Of a DNA stretch of 64,000 bases, positions 9,384 to 17,274 are shown piece by piece. The position numbers and the translations under genes were made by a program. The DNA is from Paractinoplanes toevensis (lineage in GTDB: Bacteria; Actinomycetota; Actinomycetes; Mycobacteriales; Micromonosporaceae), in contig NZ_BOQN01000068.1 of NCBI RefSeq assembly GCF_018332695.1, positions 1-64,000 of the forward strand, given 5' to 3'. The notes under the pieces are model-generated. The model was not told the origin of the DNA. It made no database searches and worked only from the letters and a program-made list of their open reading frames with translations. Position 1 is the first letter of the stretch. Each line of letters begins with the position of its first letter.

Positions 9384-10415
9384 ATGCGCCCCGCCATGAT
9401 GCCCGTGCCGGTCGACCTGGACGGACCGGCGCTGCCGCCGCACCTGCAGGTCGAGATAACCTCCGCCTGCAACCTGCGGTGCACGATGTGCCTGGTCCGC
9501 TATCGGCCGCCGGTGAACAAGCTGGCCGGCGCCATGCCGCTCGAGCTGTTCCAGCGTCTGATCGGCGAACTCCCCGATCTGCGGCGACTCACCCTGCAGG
9601 GTCTGGGCGAGCCGCTCCTGTCGCCCTATCTGCTCGACATGATCCGTACGGCCGTGGACCGGCGGGTCACGGTCGGCTTCAACAGCAATGCGACGCTGCT
9701 CAATCGCCGACGAGCCGAGGAGCTGGTCGACAGTGGCGTCGACTGGCTGCACGTCTCGCTGGACGGCGCCACCGCGGCCACGTACGAGAACATCCGCGAC
9801 GGCGCGCACTTCGGGACCGTCACGGAGAATCTGGCTGGACTGGTCGCCGCCAAACGACAGGCCGGAAGTACGACCCCCTGGATCCGGGTGGTCTTCGTGG
9901 CGATGCGCGACAACGTTGCCGAACTGCCCGGCCTGGTGCGCCTGCTGGCCGAGATCGGCGTCGACGAGCTGCATGTGCAGAACCTCTCGCACAGCTTCTC
10001 GGACACCGATCCGGCCGGCCGTTACGCGGGCATCCGCGCCTTCACGGCCGATCAAGCGCTCTGGACCGGCGCCGATCTCGACAATGCCGCCGCCGCGTTC
10101 GCCGCGGCGACCTCCGCCGCCGCCGAGACCAGCCTTCACCTCCGGCTGCCCGGGCTCATGACGGCCGAGGCCGGACCGCTCGACGGCCGAGGGTGTTCCT
10201 GGCCGTGGGACGCGGTCTACGTCACCAGCGCCGGCGTGGTCCAGCCCTGCTGCATGGTCATGGGCGACGACCGGGCCACCCTCGGACAGCTCGGCGAGCA
10301 ATCCTTCCCGGACATCTGGTACGGACCGGCCTACCGCGAGTTCCGCCGACGGCTGATGAGCGACGATCCTCCGGAGGTCTGCCGCGGCTGCTCGCTGTAC
10401 CGAGGCACCTTCTGA
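9384..10415 (+). CDS. Radical SAM enzyme with SPASM-like C-terminus
   Basis: 343 residues. The radical SAM cluster motif is SACNLRCTMC (Cys29, Cys33, Cys36), followed by the LQGLGEPLL glycine-rich SAM contact and the SLDGATAATY motif. The C-terminal part carries extra cysteines at 271, 289, 290, 333 and 336 (GVVQPCC and VCRGC), the pattern of a SPASM domain that binds auxiliary Fe-S clusters. SPASM enzymes modify peptides, proteins or small molecules. No precursor peptide gene is visible next to it, and the gene stands alone between the EAL-DICT gene and a broken sigma factor gene, so the substrate cannot be inferred. The start ATG at 9384 is preferred, though 9396 is possible; no strong ribosome binding site decides it. 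Confidence 0.8.
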   Translation: MRPAMMPVPVDLDGPALPPHLQVEITSACNLRCTMCLVRYRPPVNKLAGAMPLELFQRLIGELPDLRRLTLQGLGEPLLSPYLLDMIRTAVDRRVTVGFNSNATLLNRRRAEELVDSGVDWLHVSLDGATAATYENIRDGAHFGTVTENLAGLVAAKRQAGSTTPWIRVVFVAMRDNVAELPGLVRLLAEIGVDELHVQNLSHSFSDTDPAGRYAGIRAFTADQALWTGADLDNAAAAFAAATSAAAETSLHLRLPGLMTAEAGPLDGRGCSWPWDAVYVTSAGVVQPCCMVMGDDRATLGQLGEQSFPDIWYGPAYREFRRRLMSDDPPEVCRGCSLYRGTF

Positions 10416-10510
10416 ACGTACCGGACACACTAGTACGTTCAGCTAGATTACGATCATTTTTCGGCTAAGTTCGAGTTGCCGGTCAAGAAATGTGCCGACT
10501 CCGAGGCGCG

Positions 10511-11113
10511 GTGACGCCGTCCGACACCCAGCCTCATACATACAGCCGTTCGACCGAAGCTGACCGCTACGCCTCGGACCTCGTACTGGCCCTGGCCGAA
10601 CTACCCACCGACCATCCGGACCGTCCCGCGGTGCGCCTCCGGGCGATAGAGGCCTGGCTGCCGATGGCACACCGGCTCACCCGCCGTTACGCCGGCCGCG
10701 GCCGAGGCCGAATTGATCCAGACCCTCAACCGGTCGCCGACCGTCGCCGACATCGCCGTCCACCTCGACGTCTCCGAGAGGCGGTACTCGAAGGACTGGA
10801 AGGCGGACACGCCTACCGTGCCGTCTCGCTGTCCACCCCCATGGGCGACACTCCGGGGTTCGAACTGTCCGACCTGCTCGGCTCCGACGACAGCGGGTAC
10901 GAACTCGCCGAACTACGCGTCACCATGCCCACCGCGATGGCCCACCTCACCGAACGCGAACAGCGGATCATCGCCCTGCGCTTCTACGGCAACCAGACCC
11001 AGGCACAGATCGCCGCTCAGATCGGCGTCTCCCAGATGCAGATATCCCGGCTGCTCACCGGCGCACTGGCCAAACTCCGCGAACACCTGGCCCCCGACCT
11101 GACGCCGAGCTGA
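10511..11113 (+). pseudogene. SigB/SigF-type RNA polymerase sigma factor, internally deleted and frameshifted
   Basis: The 5' part encodes a normal start (GTG at 10511 after a GAGG box) running to RLTRRYAGRG, the end of region 1.2. The next recognisable segment, ELIQTLNRSPTVADIAVHLD, is region 3 and lies in another frame (about 10707-10778), so roughly 75 residues containing all of region 2 (core binding and -10 recognition) are gone. Just after VSE, near 10777, one base is missing; the frame then returns to VLEGLEGGHAYRAVSLSTP and an intact region 4 (QAQIAAQIGVSQMQISRLL). A continuous frame exists by chance, but its middle is nonsense. The family controls general stress responses in actinobacteria. 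The product cannot act as a sigma factor. The GT2 gene downstream has its own SigF-like promoter. Confidence 0.85.
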
Positions 11114-11123
11114 TCCCGAGCCG

Positions 11124-11148
11124 GTTTGAGCGGCGTCGGCACGGGTAT
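11124..11148 (+). promoter_or_regulatory. SigB/SigF-type promoter, perfect match
   Basis: GTTT at 11124-11127, exactly 15 bp, then GGGTAT at 11143-11148. This is the consensus known for SigF of mycobacteria and for SigB-like factors. It lies in the gap after the broken sigma gene and 35 bp before the GT2 start codon, in the correct direction. Confidence 0.7.
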
Positions 11149-11183
11149 GCGGCGCGCTCGCAGGCCGATCCGAGGAGTGTCAG

Positions 11184-12056
11184 GTGAACCCGACCAAGAA
11201 CGTCACCCATCCGGGGCCAGAACCTGCCTCCTCGGCTCGGCCGACACCCGAGACCGACGACGTCACCGTGGTGGTCGCCACCCGGAACCGGCCCGATCGG
11301 TTGCGTCAGACCATGCGGCACCACCGGGCGCCGGTGATCGTCGTCGACAACGGCTCCGATCAGCCGCTCGACATCGACGGCGCGGAGGTGATCCGCCTCG
11401 ACCACAATCTCGGCGCGGCGGCCCGCAACATCGGCGCCGAACGGGCCCGCACCCCGTTCGTCGCCTTCGCCGACGACGACTCGTTCTGGGCGCCCGGTTC
11501 GCTGGCCTGCGCCGCCGAAGTGCTCCACGCCTGTCCGCGTACCGCGCTGCTCGCCGCCGAGGTGCGGGTGGGCCCGGAAAACCGCCTCGACCCGATCTCC
11601 GCCGACATGGCCACGGCCCCCCTGGGCACTCCGGCCGGCGGTGCCGGACCGGCGGTGCTCGGCTTTCTCGCCTGCGCCGCGGTCGTTCGCCGCGACACCT
11701 TCCTGGCCGTGGGTGGATTCAACCCCAAACTTCTGGTGTACGGCGAGGAGGCCCTGCTCGCCATGGACCTGGCCGCCGCCGGTTGGCAACTCAGCTATAC
11801 GCCGCACCTGACCGTGCACCACCACCCCGAGCCGGCCGGCCGGAACGTCCGCGCCCGGCGGCGCCGCGAGGCACGCAACCGGATTCTGACCGCGCTTTTG
11901 CGCCGCCCACCCGCCGTGGTCGCTCGTGCCGTCGCCGCCGGTCTGGTCACCGACCCGACCGCCGTGGCCTCAGTGCTTCCCGAACTGCGCTGGGCCCTCA
12001 ACGATCGCCGCCGAGTGCCCGAGTCGGTGGAACGCGCGCTGCGCGCCATCGCCTGA
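11184..12056 (+). CDS. Family 2 glycosyltransferase
   Basis: 290 residues, GTG start at 11184 with GAGGAG at 11172-11177. The N-terminal part is a GT-A fold: VTVVVATRNRPDRL, VIVVDNGS, NLGAAARNIGAERA and FADDDSFW, in which Asp97-Asp99 form the nucleotide-sugar and metal-binding motif. Residues about 165-200 carry the acceptor-side signature GGFNPKLLVYGEE. There is no membrane segment. GT2 enzymes of this kind add a sugar to a cell-wall or exopolysaccharide acceptor, or to a small molecule; specificity cannot be told. It stands alone behind a perfect SigB/SigF-like promoter, so I infer stress-induced expression. The gene appears intact, unlike the two genes that flank it. Confidence 0.85.
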   Translation: MNPTKNVTHPGPEPASSARPTPETDDVTVVVATRNRPDRLRQTMRHHRAPVIVVDNGSDQPLDIDGAEVIRLDHNLGAAARNIGAERARTPFVAFADDDSFWAPGSLACAAEVLHACPRTALLAAEVRVGPENRLDPISADMATAPLGTPAGGAGPAVLGFLACAAVVRRDTFLAVGGFNPKLLVYGEEALLAMDLAAAGWQLSYTPHLTVHHHPEPAGRNVRARRRREARNRILTALLRRPPAVVARAVAAGLVTDPTAVASVLPELRWALNDRRRVPESVERALRAIA

Positions 12057-12082
12057 GCCTGAAGGCCGACAGCGCCCGGCAC

Positions 12083-12107
12083 GCTTCAGGACGCTCCGCC
12101 CGGGTAC
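12083..12107 (+). promoter_or_regulatory. Possible SigB/SigF-type promoter (one mismatch)
   Basis: GCTT at 12083-12086, 15 bp, GGGTAC at 12102-12107, 47 bp before the phosphoketolase start codon. The -10 box is consensus and the -35 box has one mismatch. Confidence 0.45.
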
Positions 12108-12153
12108 CCGCCGATGCCATGACGGCAACCACTCCCCGGCGAGGAGGCAACGC

Positions 12154-13843
12154 GTGACGCAGCAGCTCGCGAGCATGGGCGGAGACACCTCCGCCGACAA
12201 CGAAGGCGTCAGTGGCGGCGAGTCGGTCGCTCCGGTCCCGTACGCGCTCGGTGACGCGACGGGCCCGCTGGAGCGGCACGAGCTGGAACCGGTCGATGCC
12301 TGGTGGCGCGCGGCGAATTATCTCGCCGTCGGGCAGATCTACCTCCAGGCCAACCCGTTGCTGCGGGAACACCCGGATCGTTCCATGAGGGCGGCGAGCT
12401 GGGTTACTCGCTGTTGCACGCGTACGGTGCGGTTCTCGACAACCCGGACCTGACCGCCTTCTGCGTCGTCGGGGACGGTGAGGCGGAGACCGGCCCGCTG
12501 GCCGGCAGCTGGCATGCCAACAAGTTCATCAATCCCGTACGCGACGGGGTGGTGGTGCCGATTCTGGCCCTCAACCAGTACAAGATCGCCAATCCGACGA
12601 TCCTCGCCCGCATCCCGGAAGCCGAACTGCTGGATCTCATGCGCGGCTACGGTTACGCACCGCACATGGTCGCCGGCGATGGTCCCGCCGACGTCCACCA
12701 GCAGATGGCCACCGCGATGGACGCCTGTCTCGGCACCATCGCCGAGATCCACCGCACGGCCCGCGACGACGGCGACGAACGCCGTCGCGTGCTCGAACAG
12801 TGGCTGCGGTCGTACCGGCCGGAGGAACTGTTCGACGACGACGGCCGCCCGATCGCCGGCCTGCGGCAGGCGGTGCCCGCCGGTGACCGGCGGATGAGTG
12901 CCAACCCGGTGGCCAACGGCGGCACCGTGCTGCGCGACCTGCGGTTGCCGGACTGGCCAGCAATCGGCTCCAGGACATCCTCGACGTCACCGAGCGCGAT
13001 TGGCAGGCCGAGATCGGCGAGTTCGACGAGAAGACCGGTCCGCGCGGTCGAGTGATCGAGGTGCTGTCCGAGCACATGTGCCAGGGACTGCTCGAGGGCT
13101 ACCTGCTCACCGGCCGGCACGGCCTGTTCACCTGCTACGAGGCGATCATCCACATCGTCGACTCGATGTTCAACCAGCACGCCAAATGGCTGAAGGCGAG
13201 CGCCGAGGTGCCGTGGCGGCGCCCGCTGGCCAGCCTGAACTACCTGCTTTCCTCACACGTGTGGCGGCAGGACCACAACGGGTTCACCCACCAGGACCCC
13301 GGCTTCCTCGATGTGGTGATGAACAAGCAACCCGGCATCGTACGGATCTATCTGCCACCGGACGCGAACACGCTGCTCTCCACGTACGACCGGGTGATCA
13401 ACGTCGTGGACCTGATGCGGCTGCAGCAGGACAACGAGCACCCGCACGGCCTGCCCGACCGCGAGTTCGACACCCTCTTCACCGCCGACCGGCCGGTGAT
13501 CTTCGCATTCCACGGCTACCCATGGCTGATCCACCGCCTCACCTACCGGCGCACCAACCACGCCGACATCCACGTCCGCGGCTACCAGGAAAAAGGCCCG
13601 ACCACCACGCCGTTCGACATGGTCATGCTCAACGACCTCGACCGTTACCACCTGGTCATGGATGTGATCGACCGGGTGCCGGGCCTCGGCGCACGGGCGG
13701 CCGGGCTGCGGCAGGACATGGTCGACGCTCGGCTGCGCGCCCGCGCCTGGACCCGCGAGCACGGCGCCGACCTGCCCGAGGTGGCGAACTGGACCTGGCC
13801 GGGCACGGCCGGTGAATCCGATAAACTCATCGAGAGTCGTTAA
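12154..13843 (+). pseudogene. xfp: Phosphoketolase, broken by four internal deletions
   Basis: Begins with a GTG at 12154 behind GAGGAGG. Recognisable xylulose-5-phosphate/fructose-6-phosphate phosphoketolase pieces follow in three frames. Frame one ends at NPLLREHP (about 12380). The next piece starts at GSFHEGGELGYSLLHAYG and includes VGDGEAETGPLAGSWH. A third piece runs from SNRLQDILDVTERDW (12959) to the normal C-terminus. Compared with the usual length of about 800 residues, some 240 are missing, at four joints: near 12380 (about 95 residues, including thiamine-diphosphate contacts), 12785, 12957 and 13392. The first and third joints change frame, the fourth keeps it. The product would be inactive. 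The enzyme normally cleaves sugar phosphates to acetyl phosphate. Confidence 0.9.
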
Positions 13844-13863
13844 TCGCGATGCGTAGTGGGTAG
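13839..13863 (+). promoter_or_regulatory. SigB/SigF-type promoter for the DUF4383 gene
   Basis: GTTA at 13839-13842, 15 bp, GGGTAG at 13858-13863; it overlaps the phosphoketolase stop codon. It lies 30 bp before the DUF4383 start. One mismatch in the -35 box and one in the last base of the -10 box relative to GTTT/GGGTAT. Confidence 0.55.
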
Positions 13864-13893
13864 CCGATCGCATCCCTATCAAGGAGGTGCTTC

Positions 13894-14349
13894 ATGGTAA
13901 CCAGATCCCACTCCGGCAACGTCGCTTCGGCTCGTCATCTGGTGCAGACCACAGCCCTGGCAGTCGCCATTGTCTTTCTGCTCGTCGGCGTATTGGGCTT
14001 TATTCCGGGCGTCACGACGGACTACGACAGCATGACGTTCGCCGGGCACCATTCCGATGCGAAGCTGCTGGGCGTCTTCGAGGTTTCCGTCCTGCACAAC
14101 ATCGTGCATCTGCTGTTCGGAGCGGCCGGTCTGGCGATGGCCCGGACCGTCTCCGGTGCACGGCTGTACCTGGTCGGCGGCGGCGCCGTCTACCTGGTCC
14201 TCTGGCTGTACGGCATGGTGGTCGGCCAGGACACCGCGGCCAACTTCGTCCCGCTGAACCCGGCGGACGACTGGCTGCACCTGTTCCTGGGACTCGGCAT
14301 GATCGCGCTCGGACTGCTCACCACCCGCCGATCGGTAGCCCGCCGGTAA
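13894..14349 (+). CDS. DUF4383 membrane protein
   Basis: 151 residues, ATG at 13894 with a very strong AAGGAGG at 13881-13887. Four transmembrane helices are predicted (about 17-40, 64-86, 93-112, 128-146). The sequence between the first two (FAGHHSDAKLLGVFEVSVLHNIVH) is typical of the DUF4383 family, small actinobacterial membrane proteins of unknown function that are frequently found among general-stress genes. A SigB/SigF-like promoter precedes it and a strong bidirectional terminator follows it, so it is probably a single-gene transcript. The gene is intact. Confidence 0.85.
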   Translation: MVTRSHSGNVASARHLVQTTALAVAIVFLLVGVLGFIPGVTTDYDSMTFAGHHSDAKLLGVFEVSVLHNIVHLLFGAAGLAMARTVSGARLYLVGGGAVYLVLWLYGMVVGQDTAANFVPLNPADDWLHLFLGLGMIALGLLTTRRSVARR

Positions 14350-14356
14350 CCACGGC

Positions 14357-14389
14357 TGCGCCGGCCTCCCACGAGGGAAGGCCGGCGCA
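14357..14389. terminator. Bidirectional terminator hairpin
   Basis: An 11-bp perfect inverted repeat, TGCGCCGGCCT at 14357-14367 and its complement at 14379-14389, extended by a CCC/GGG pair, between the convergent DUF4383 and DUF3618 genes. No T tract follows, as is usual in this GC-rich group. Confidence 0.75.
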
Positions 14390-14398
14390 CCCAGCCGG

Positions 14399-15013
14399 TC
14401 AGGAGGCGTTGTGAGCCGCCTGCTTCGTCTGTTCCCTGGCATCCTGCGCCGACGACTGGGCCTGGTTCCGGGTCGTCTGCGCGGCGTCCTTCGCCGTCTC
14501 CTTGACCTGGCCGACGGCCTGCTGCACGGTGCCGGAGAGGTCGTCCTTCACCTCGGTGGCGATGTCCTTGACCTTGTCGGTCAGTTCCCCGCTGTTGTCC
14601 TTGAGCTGCTGCCCGGCGCGGCGTTCGGCGTCGGTGACCGGGATCAGCGTGGCGGCGAGCATGCCCACACCGAACGCGATGATCCCGGCCGCCACGGGAT
14701 TGCCCTGAGTTTGGGTCGCGACGGCCCGCGGGGCACTGCGGACCGCGTCCGCGGTGTCGTGGGCCTTGTCCTGCACGCTGCTCACGGCTGAGGACGTCTT
14801 GTCCTGCACGGTGCCGAGGGCGGACGAGGTGGCGTCGCTCGCCGCGTGCCGCGCTTGATCGGAAGTGCCCATGACCTTCTCCTTGACTGCGGTCCAGCGC
14901 CGCTGTGCCACCTTGGTCGGACTGGTTTTCTCGGCGAGCAGGTCGACGTCACGGGTCAGTGAGGCCCGCGTGTTCTCGATGTCCTGCCTCAGCCGGTCGG
15001 GTTCTTCAGCCAT
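14399..15013 (-). CDS. DUF3618 protein with membrane anchor
   Basis: 204 residues; start ATG at 15013 behind GGAGG at 15021-15025. The N-terminus (EEPDRLRQDIENTRASLTRD) is the DUF3618 signature. The middle is Ala/Ser/Thr/Lys/Gln-rich with heptad-like repeats, a glycine-rich hydrophobic segment (about 108-128) can cross or dip into the membrane, and the C-terminus is again an amphipathic repeat (GQVKETAKDAAQTT). It resembles late-embryogenesis-abundant or stress-coat proteins. It is the last gene of a three-gene operon and its start overlaps the end of the holin-like gene by 25 bp. The function of DUF3618 is not known. Confidence 0.8.
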   Translation of the reverse strand: MAEEPDRLRQDIENTRASLTRDVDLLAEKTSPTKVAQRRWTAVKEKVMGTSDQARHAASDATSSALGTVQDKTSSAVSSVQDKAHDTADAVRSAPRAVATQTQGNPVAAGIIAFGVGMLAATLIPVTDAERRAGQQLKDNSGELTDKVKDIATEVKDDLSGTVQQAVGQVKETAKDAAQTTRNQAQSSAQDAREQTKQAAHNAS

Positions 15014-15405
15014 TGCGCGTCCTCCTTGATCGTGTCGACGGTGCGTCGGGGCATCGGCTCGACGGTCTTGAGCTGCCGGCGGCCACGCAGATAGAGCACG
15101 CCGGCGATGATCGCCCACAGGGCGGCGACGATGAGCGCCGCCCAGCCCGGGTCCATCACGTTGGACAGTCCGGCGACCAGCGCGAAGCTGAGCAGAACGA
15201 CCACGAGGTACCCGGCGAAGCCGGCCCCGCCGAGCATCCCGGCCGCCTTGCCGGCCTTTGCCGCCTCCTGCTTGAGTTCCACCTTGGCCAGCTCGACCTC
15301 CTGGCGGAACAGCTGCGACAGGTCATCGCTGATGTTGCCGATCAGGTCACCGATCGAGGTGTCGGCGACCTGATCAGAGCGCTGTTGGGACGGGGGCGTG
15401 GTCAC
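14989..15405 (-). CDS. Phage-holin-family (DUF1469-like) membrane protein
   Basis: 138 residues, GTG start at 15405 overlapping the stop of the preceding gene as GTGA. The N-terminal 50 residues form an amphipathic helix (FRQEVELAKVELKQEAAKAG), followed by two transmembrane helices (about 55-80 and 86-106) and a short basic tail. This matches the actinobacterial holin-X/DUF1469 group. Despite the name, chromosomal members standing in DUF3618 operons are not phage genes; they are thought to act at the membrane under stress. There are no phage genes nearby. The tight overlaps on both sides indicate translational coupling within the operon. Confidence 0.8.
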   Translation of the reverse strand: MTTPPSQQRSDQVADTSIGDLIGNISDDLSQLFRQEVELAKVELKQEAAKAGKAAGMLGGAGFAGYLVVVLLSFALVAGLSNVMDPGWAALIVAALWAIIAGVLYLRGRRQLKTVEPMPRRTVDTIKEDAQWLKNPTG

Positions 15406-16145
15406 GGCCGGCGCTCCTCGACGAGGTAGTCCTGCTCGACCACGACCGGCGCACCGGTCCCGGTCGCCGCGTATTCGGTGCCGGTACCGACGTAGTCCGC
15501 GCCGGCACCGGCCGTGGTACCGACGTAGTCGGCGCCGGCACCGGCCGTGGTGGCGACATCGGCGGCGGGGTAGCCGGCGGGATCCGGAGACGGCTGGGCG
15601 TTCGACACGAAGGAGTCGCCGGCCGGCTTCCGGCTGCCGGCCGCGGGGTCGGCCTTGGCCACGGTCTTGCCGAGCCGGCCCACCACGAAGCCGGCCGCGA
15701 GCGCGGTCGCCAGGAACGCCCCGGGACGGCGCCGGGCGAAGTCCTGCACCTCCTGCAGCACCCCCTCGGGGCCGTTGCGGTCCAGGTAGTCGGCCAGCTG
15801 CCGGCCACCCTCGGCGACCCGGGACACGACCATCGCCGCCGGCGAATCACCGCGATCGCCACGCATCTCGTCGAGCTGGGCCGCGGTGTCGCGGATGCTG
15901 CCGACCAGGCGGTCGTTCTGCGTGCGAGCCTGTTCGCCGAGCTTGCCGCGCACGTCGGCGGCAACGTTGCGGACCTGATCCTTCGCCTCGGTGCCGACGC
16001 GCTGCGCCTGCTCGGCGGTGGTCTCCTTGACGTCGCTCACGGCCTGCCCGGCCGCTTCCTTTGCCTGTCCGGCTACCTGCTTGGCCTTGGACGAATCGTT
16101 TCCGGGGGAGTCCAACGCGTAGGCGCCGGTAGATGAATCACTCAC
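15402..16145 (-). CDS. LEA-like / CsbD-like stress protein, first gene of the DUF3618 operon
   Basis: 247 residues, GTG start at 16145 behind GGAGG. Residues about 15-90 are a charged Ala/Lys/Gln-rich coiled region (KAKQVAGQAKEAAGQAV) of the LEA or CsbD-like type. A hydrophobic segment near 140-160 (RRPGAFLATALAAGFVVGRL) is a likely membrane insertion. The C-terminus is low-complexity and contains two tandem copies of TTAGAGADYVG followed by a related third. I cannot assign a function. Together with the two downstream genes it forms the operon commonly seen in actinomycetes next to general-stress genes; a possible SigB/SigF-like promoter lies 60 bp upstream. Confidence 0.75.
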   Translation of the reverse strand: MSDSSTGAYALDSPGNDSSKAKQVAGQAKEAAGQAVSDVKETTAEQAQRVGTEAKDQVRNVAADVRGKLGEQARTQNDRLVGSIRDTAAQLDEMRGDRGDSPAAMVVSRVAEGGRQLADYLDRNGPEGVLQEVQDFARRRPGAFLATALAAGFVVGRLGKTVAKADPAAGSRKPAGDSFVSNAQPSPDPAGYPAADVATTAGAGADYVGTTAGAGADYVGTGTEYAATGTGAPVVVEQDYLVEERRP

Positions 16146-16205
16146 AGTGCCTCCTAATTAGGCCGGTCGTACGAAACGCCGGGTTCCCCCGATGCGGGCT
16201 TCTAA

Positions 16206-16231
16206 TCTCCCGACCCGTTTATCGCATAAAC
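16206..16231 (-). promoter_or_regulatory. Possible SigB/SigF-type promoter with overlapping dyad
   Basis: On the minus strand GTTT (16231-16228), 16 bp, GGGAGA (16211-16206). The -35 region is part of a perfect dyad GTTTAT-CGC-ATAAAC at 16217-16231, which might instead be a repressor site. It serves the DUF3618 operon, whose first codon is at 16145. Weak match. Confidence 0.35.
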
Positions 16232-16269
16232 AACGATCATGGAATGGCACAGGTGAGCGGATCTCGCCG

Positions 16270-17126
16270 TCAGCCCTTGATGCTGTGCTCGGCAAGGTAG
16301 GTCAGCGCGGTCTCGACGTCACCGGGCAACCCCGGCGTGACGGTGGCGAAGAACTCGTGCACCAGCTCCCATGCCGGGCGCTCCCGGCCCAGGCGTACGT
16401 CGATCAGCGTTCCGGTCAGGCCTTGGCGGGCCGCCTGCCAATGCGCCCGGTACACCAGGTCCAGGTCCACCGGCGGGTTCGAGCGTCCGGCTTCCAGGTC
16501 CTGGGTCGCCGCCACGACGGCGGCTCGCACCAGTGCTGCCACCAGAACACTGTCGTCCACGCCGAGGCAGACGTCACCGGCTCGAACCTGCACCCCGGAA
16601 TCACGGGGGTGAGGACGCACGGTCCAGCCCGGTACGGCTCGGCTCACCGTGGCGGTGACCTGCCGGACCCGGTCGGCCGTGTGCTCGTGATCGGCGACGG
16701 ACCACAGCCGGGGGGCCAGCATGCCCAGGGTCTCGCGCTGCTGTTGAACGAAACACCAGCTCGCGTACCCGGTGTCCACCGATCGGTCGAACGGTGAGTT
16801 GGCGGTCATCGCGTGGATCACCGGTAGCCACGTCCGCAGGCAATGGAAGATCCGGACGGCAAGCTGCCGATCCGGCACGGCGGCCTCCAGACGCAGCCCG
16901 CGGAGGGCAGGCAGCGGCGGTCCGAGCGGCACCGTTCCGAGGGCGACCATGAGCCGGCCCTCCCCGGCCGTGCCGCCGCGGCGGCACGGCGCGCACCGAG
17001 CAGAGCCGTACGCAGCCCGCCCAGATCGGCGTACCAGGAGGTCTCCAGGCTGAGCCGCTCGGCGCGGGCTCCCATCGGATCGCGGTCCAGCAGCAGGACA
17101 TCCTCGACCGCCCGAAGCCGCTTCAA
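16270..17126 (-). pseudogene. YbdK-type glutamate-cysteine ligase-like gene, decayed
   Basis: Remnants of a carboxylate-amine ligase homologous to the intact gene at 25041-26153. The N-terminal piece (about 16960-17126) has VEDVLLLDRDP and LGGLRTALLGARRAAAA, matching the start and the Arg/Ala-rich helix of the intact protein. The frame then shifts, and after a deletion covering the conserved CGCHVHVGVP region the sequence resumes at RQLAVRIFHCLRTWLP, TANSPFDRSVDTGYASW and VDDSVLVAALVRAAV, continuing to a C-terminus at 16270. The active-site strand is missing and no credible single start exists, so no functional enzyme can be made. Confidence 0.8.
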
Positions 17127-17151
17127 CGGACAGCCGCGGCACGGGACGACC

Positions 17152-17176
17152 GTTTGTCGGCGAAAGTCCCGGGTAC
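17152..17176 (+). promoter_or_regulatory. SigB/SigF-type promoter, near-perfect
   Basis: GTTT at 17152-17155, 15 bp, GGGTAC at 17171-17176. It is 10 bp before a 23-codon frame beginning at 17186 and 99 bp before the hypothetical gene at 17275, both in the same direction. Confidence 0.65.
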
Positions 17177-17185
17177 GCGGCCGCC

Positions 17186-17257
17186 ATGAACGAAGCAGTC
17201 CGGCGAGGCCAGAGCGCCTGGCGAACCGACTTCACCGCGGCCGGCCGCGCGAACTGA
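17186..17257 (+). other. Short 23-codon frame directly behind a SigF-like promoter
   Basis: ATG at 17186 to TGA at 17255-17257, starting MNEAVRRGQSAWRTDFTAAG. It lies immediately after the promoter at 17152-17176 and ends 17 bp before the next gene. There is no clear ribosome binding site. It may be the 5' stump of a gene lost by deletion, a leader, or chance. No homology is recognised. Confidence 0.25.
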
Positions 17258-17274
17258 CCGATGGGCTCCGGATC

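Noticed and set aside
14989..15405. Holin-like gene as a sign of a prophage
   Set aside because: It is embedded in a DUF3618 stress operon and no capsid, terminase, integrase or lysin gene is nearby.
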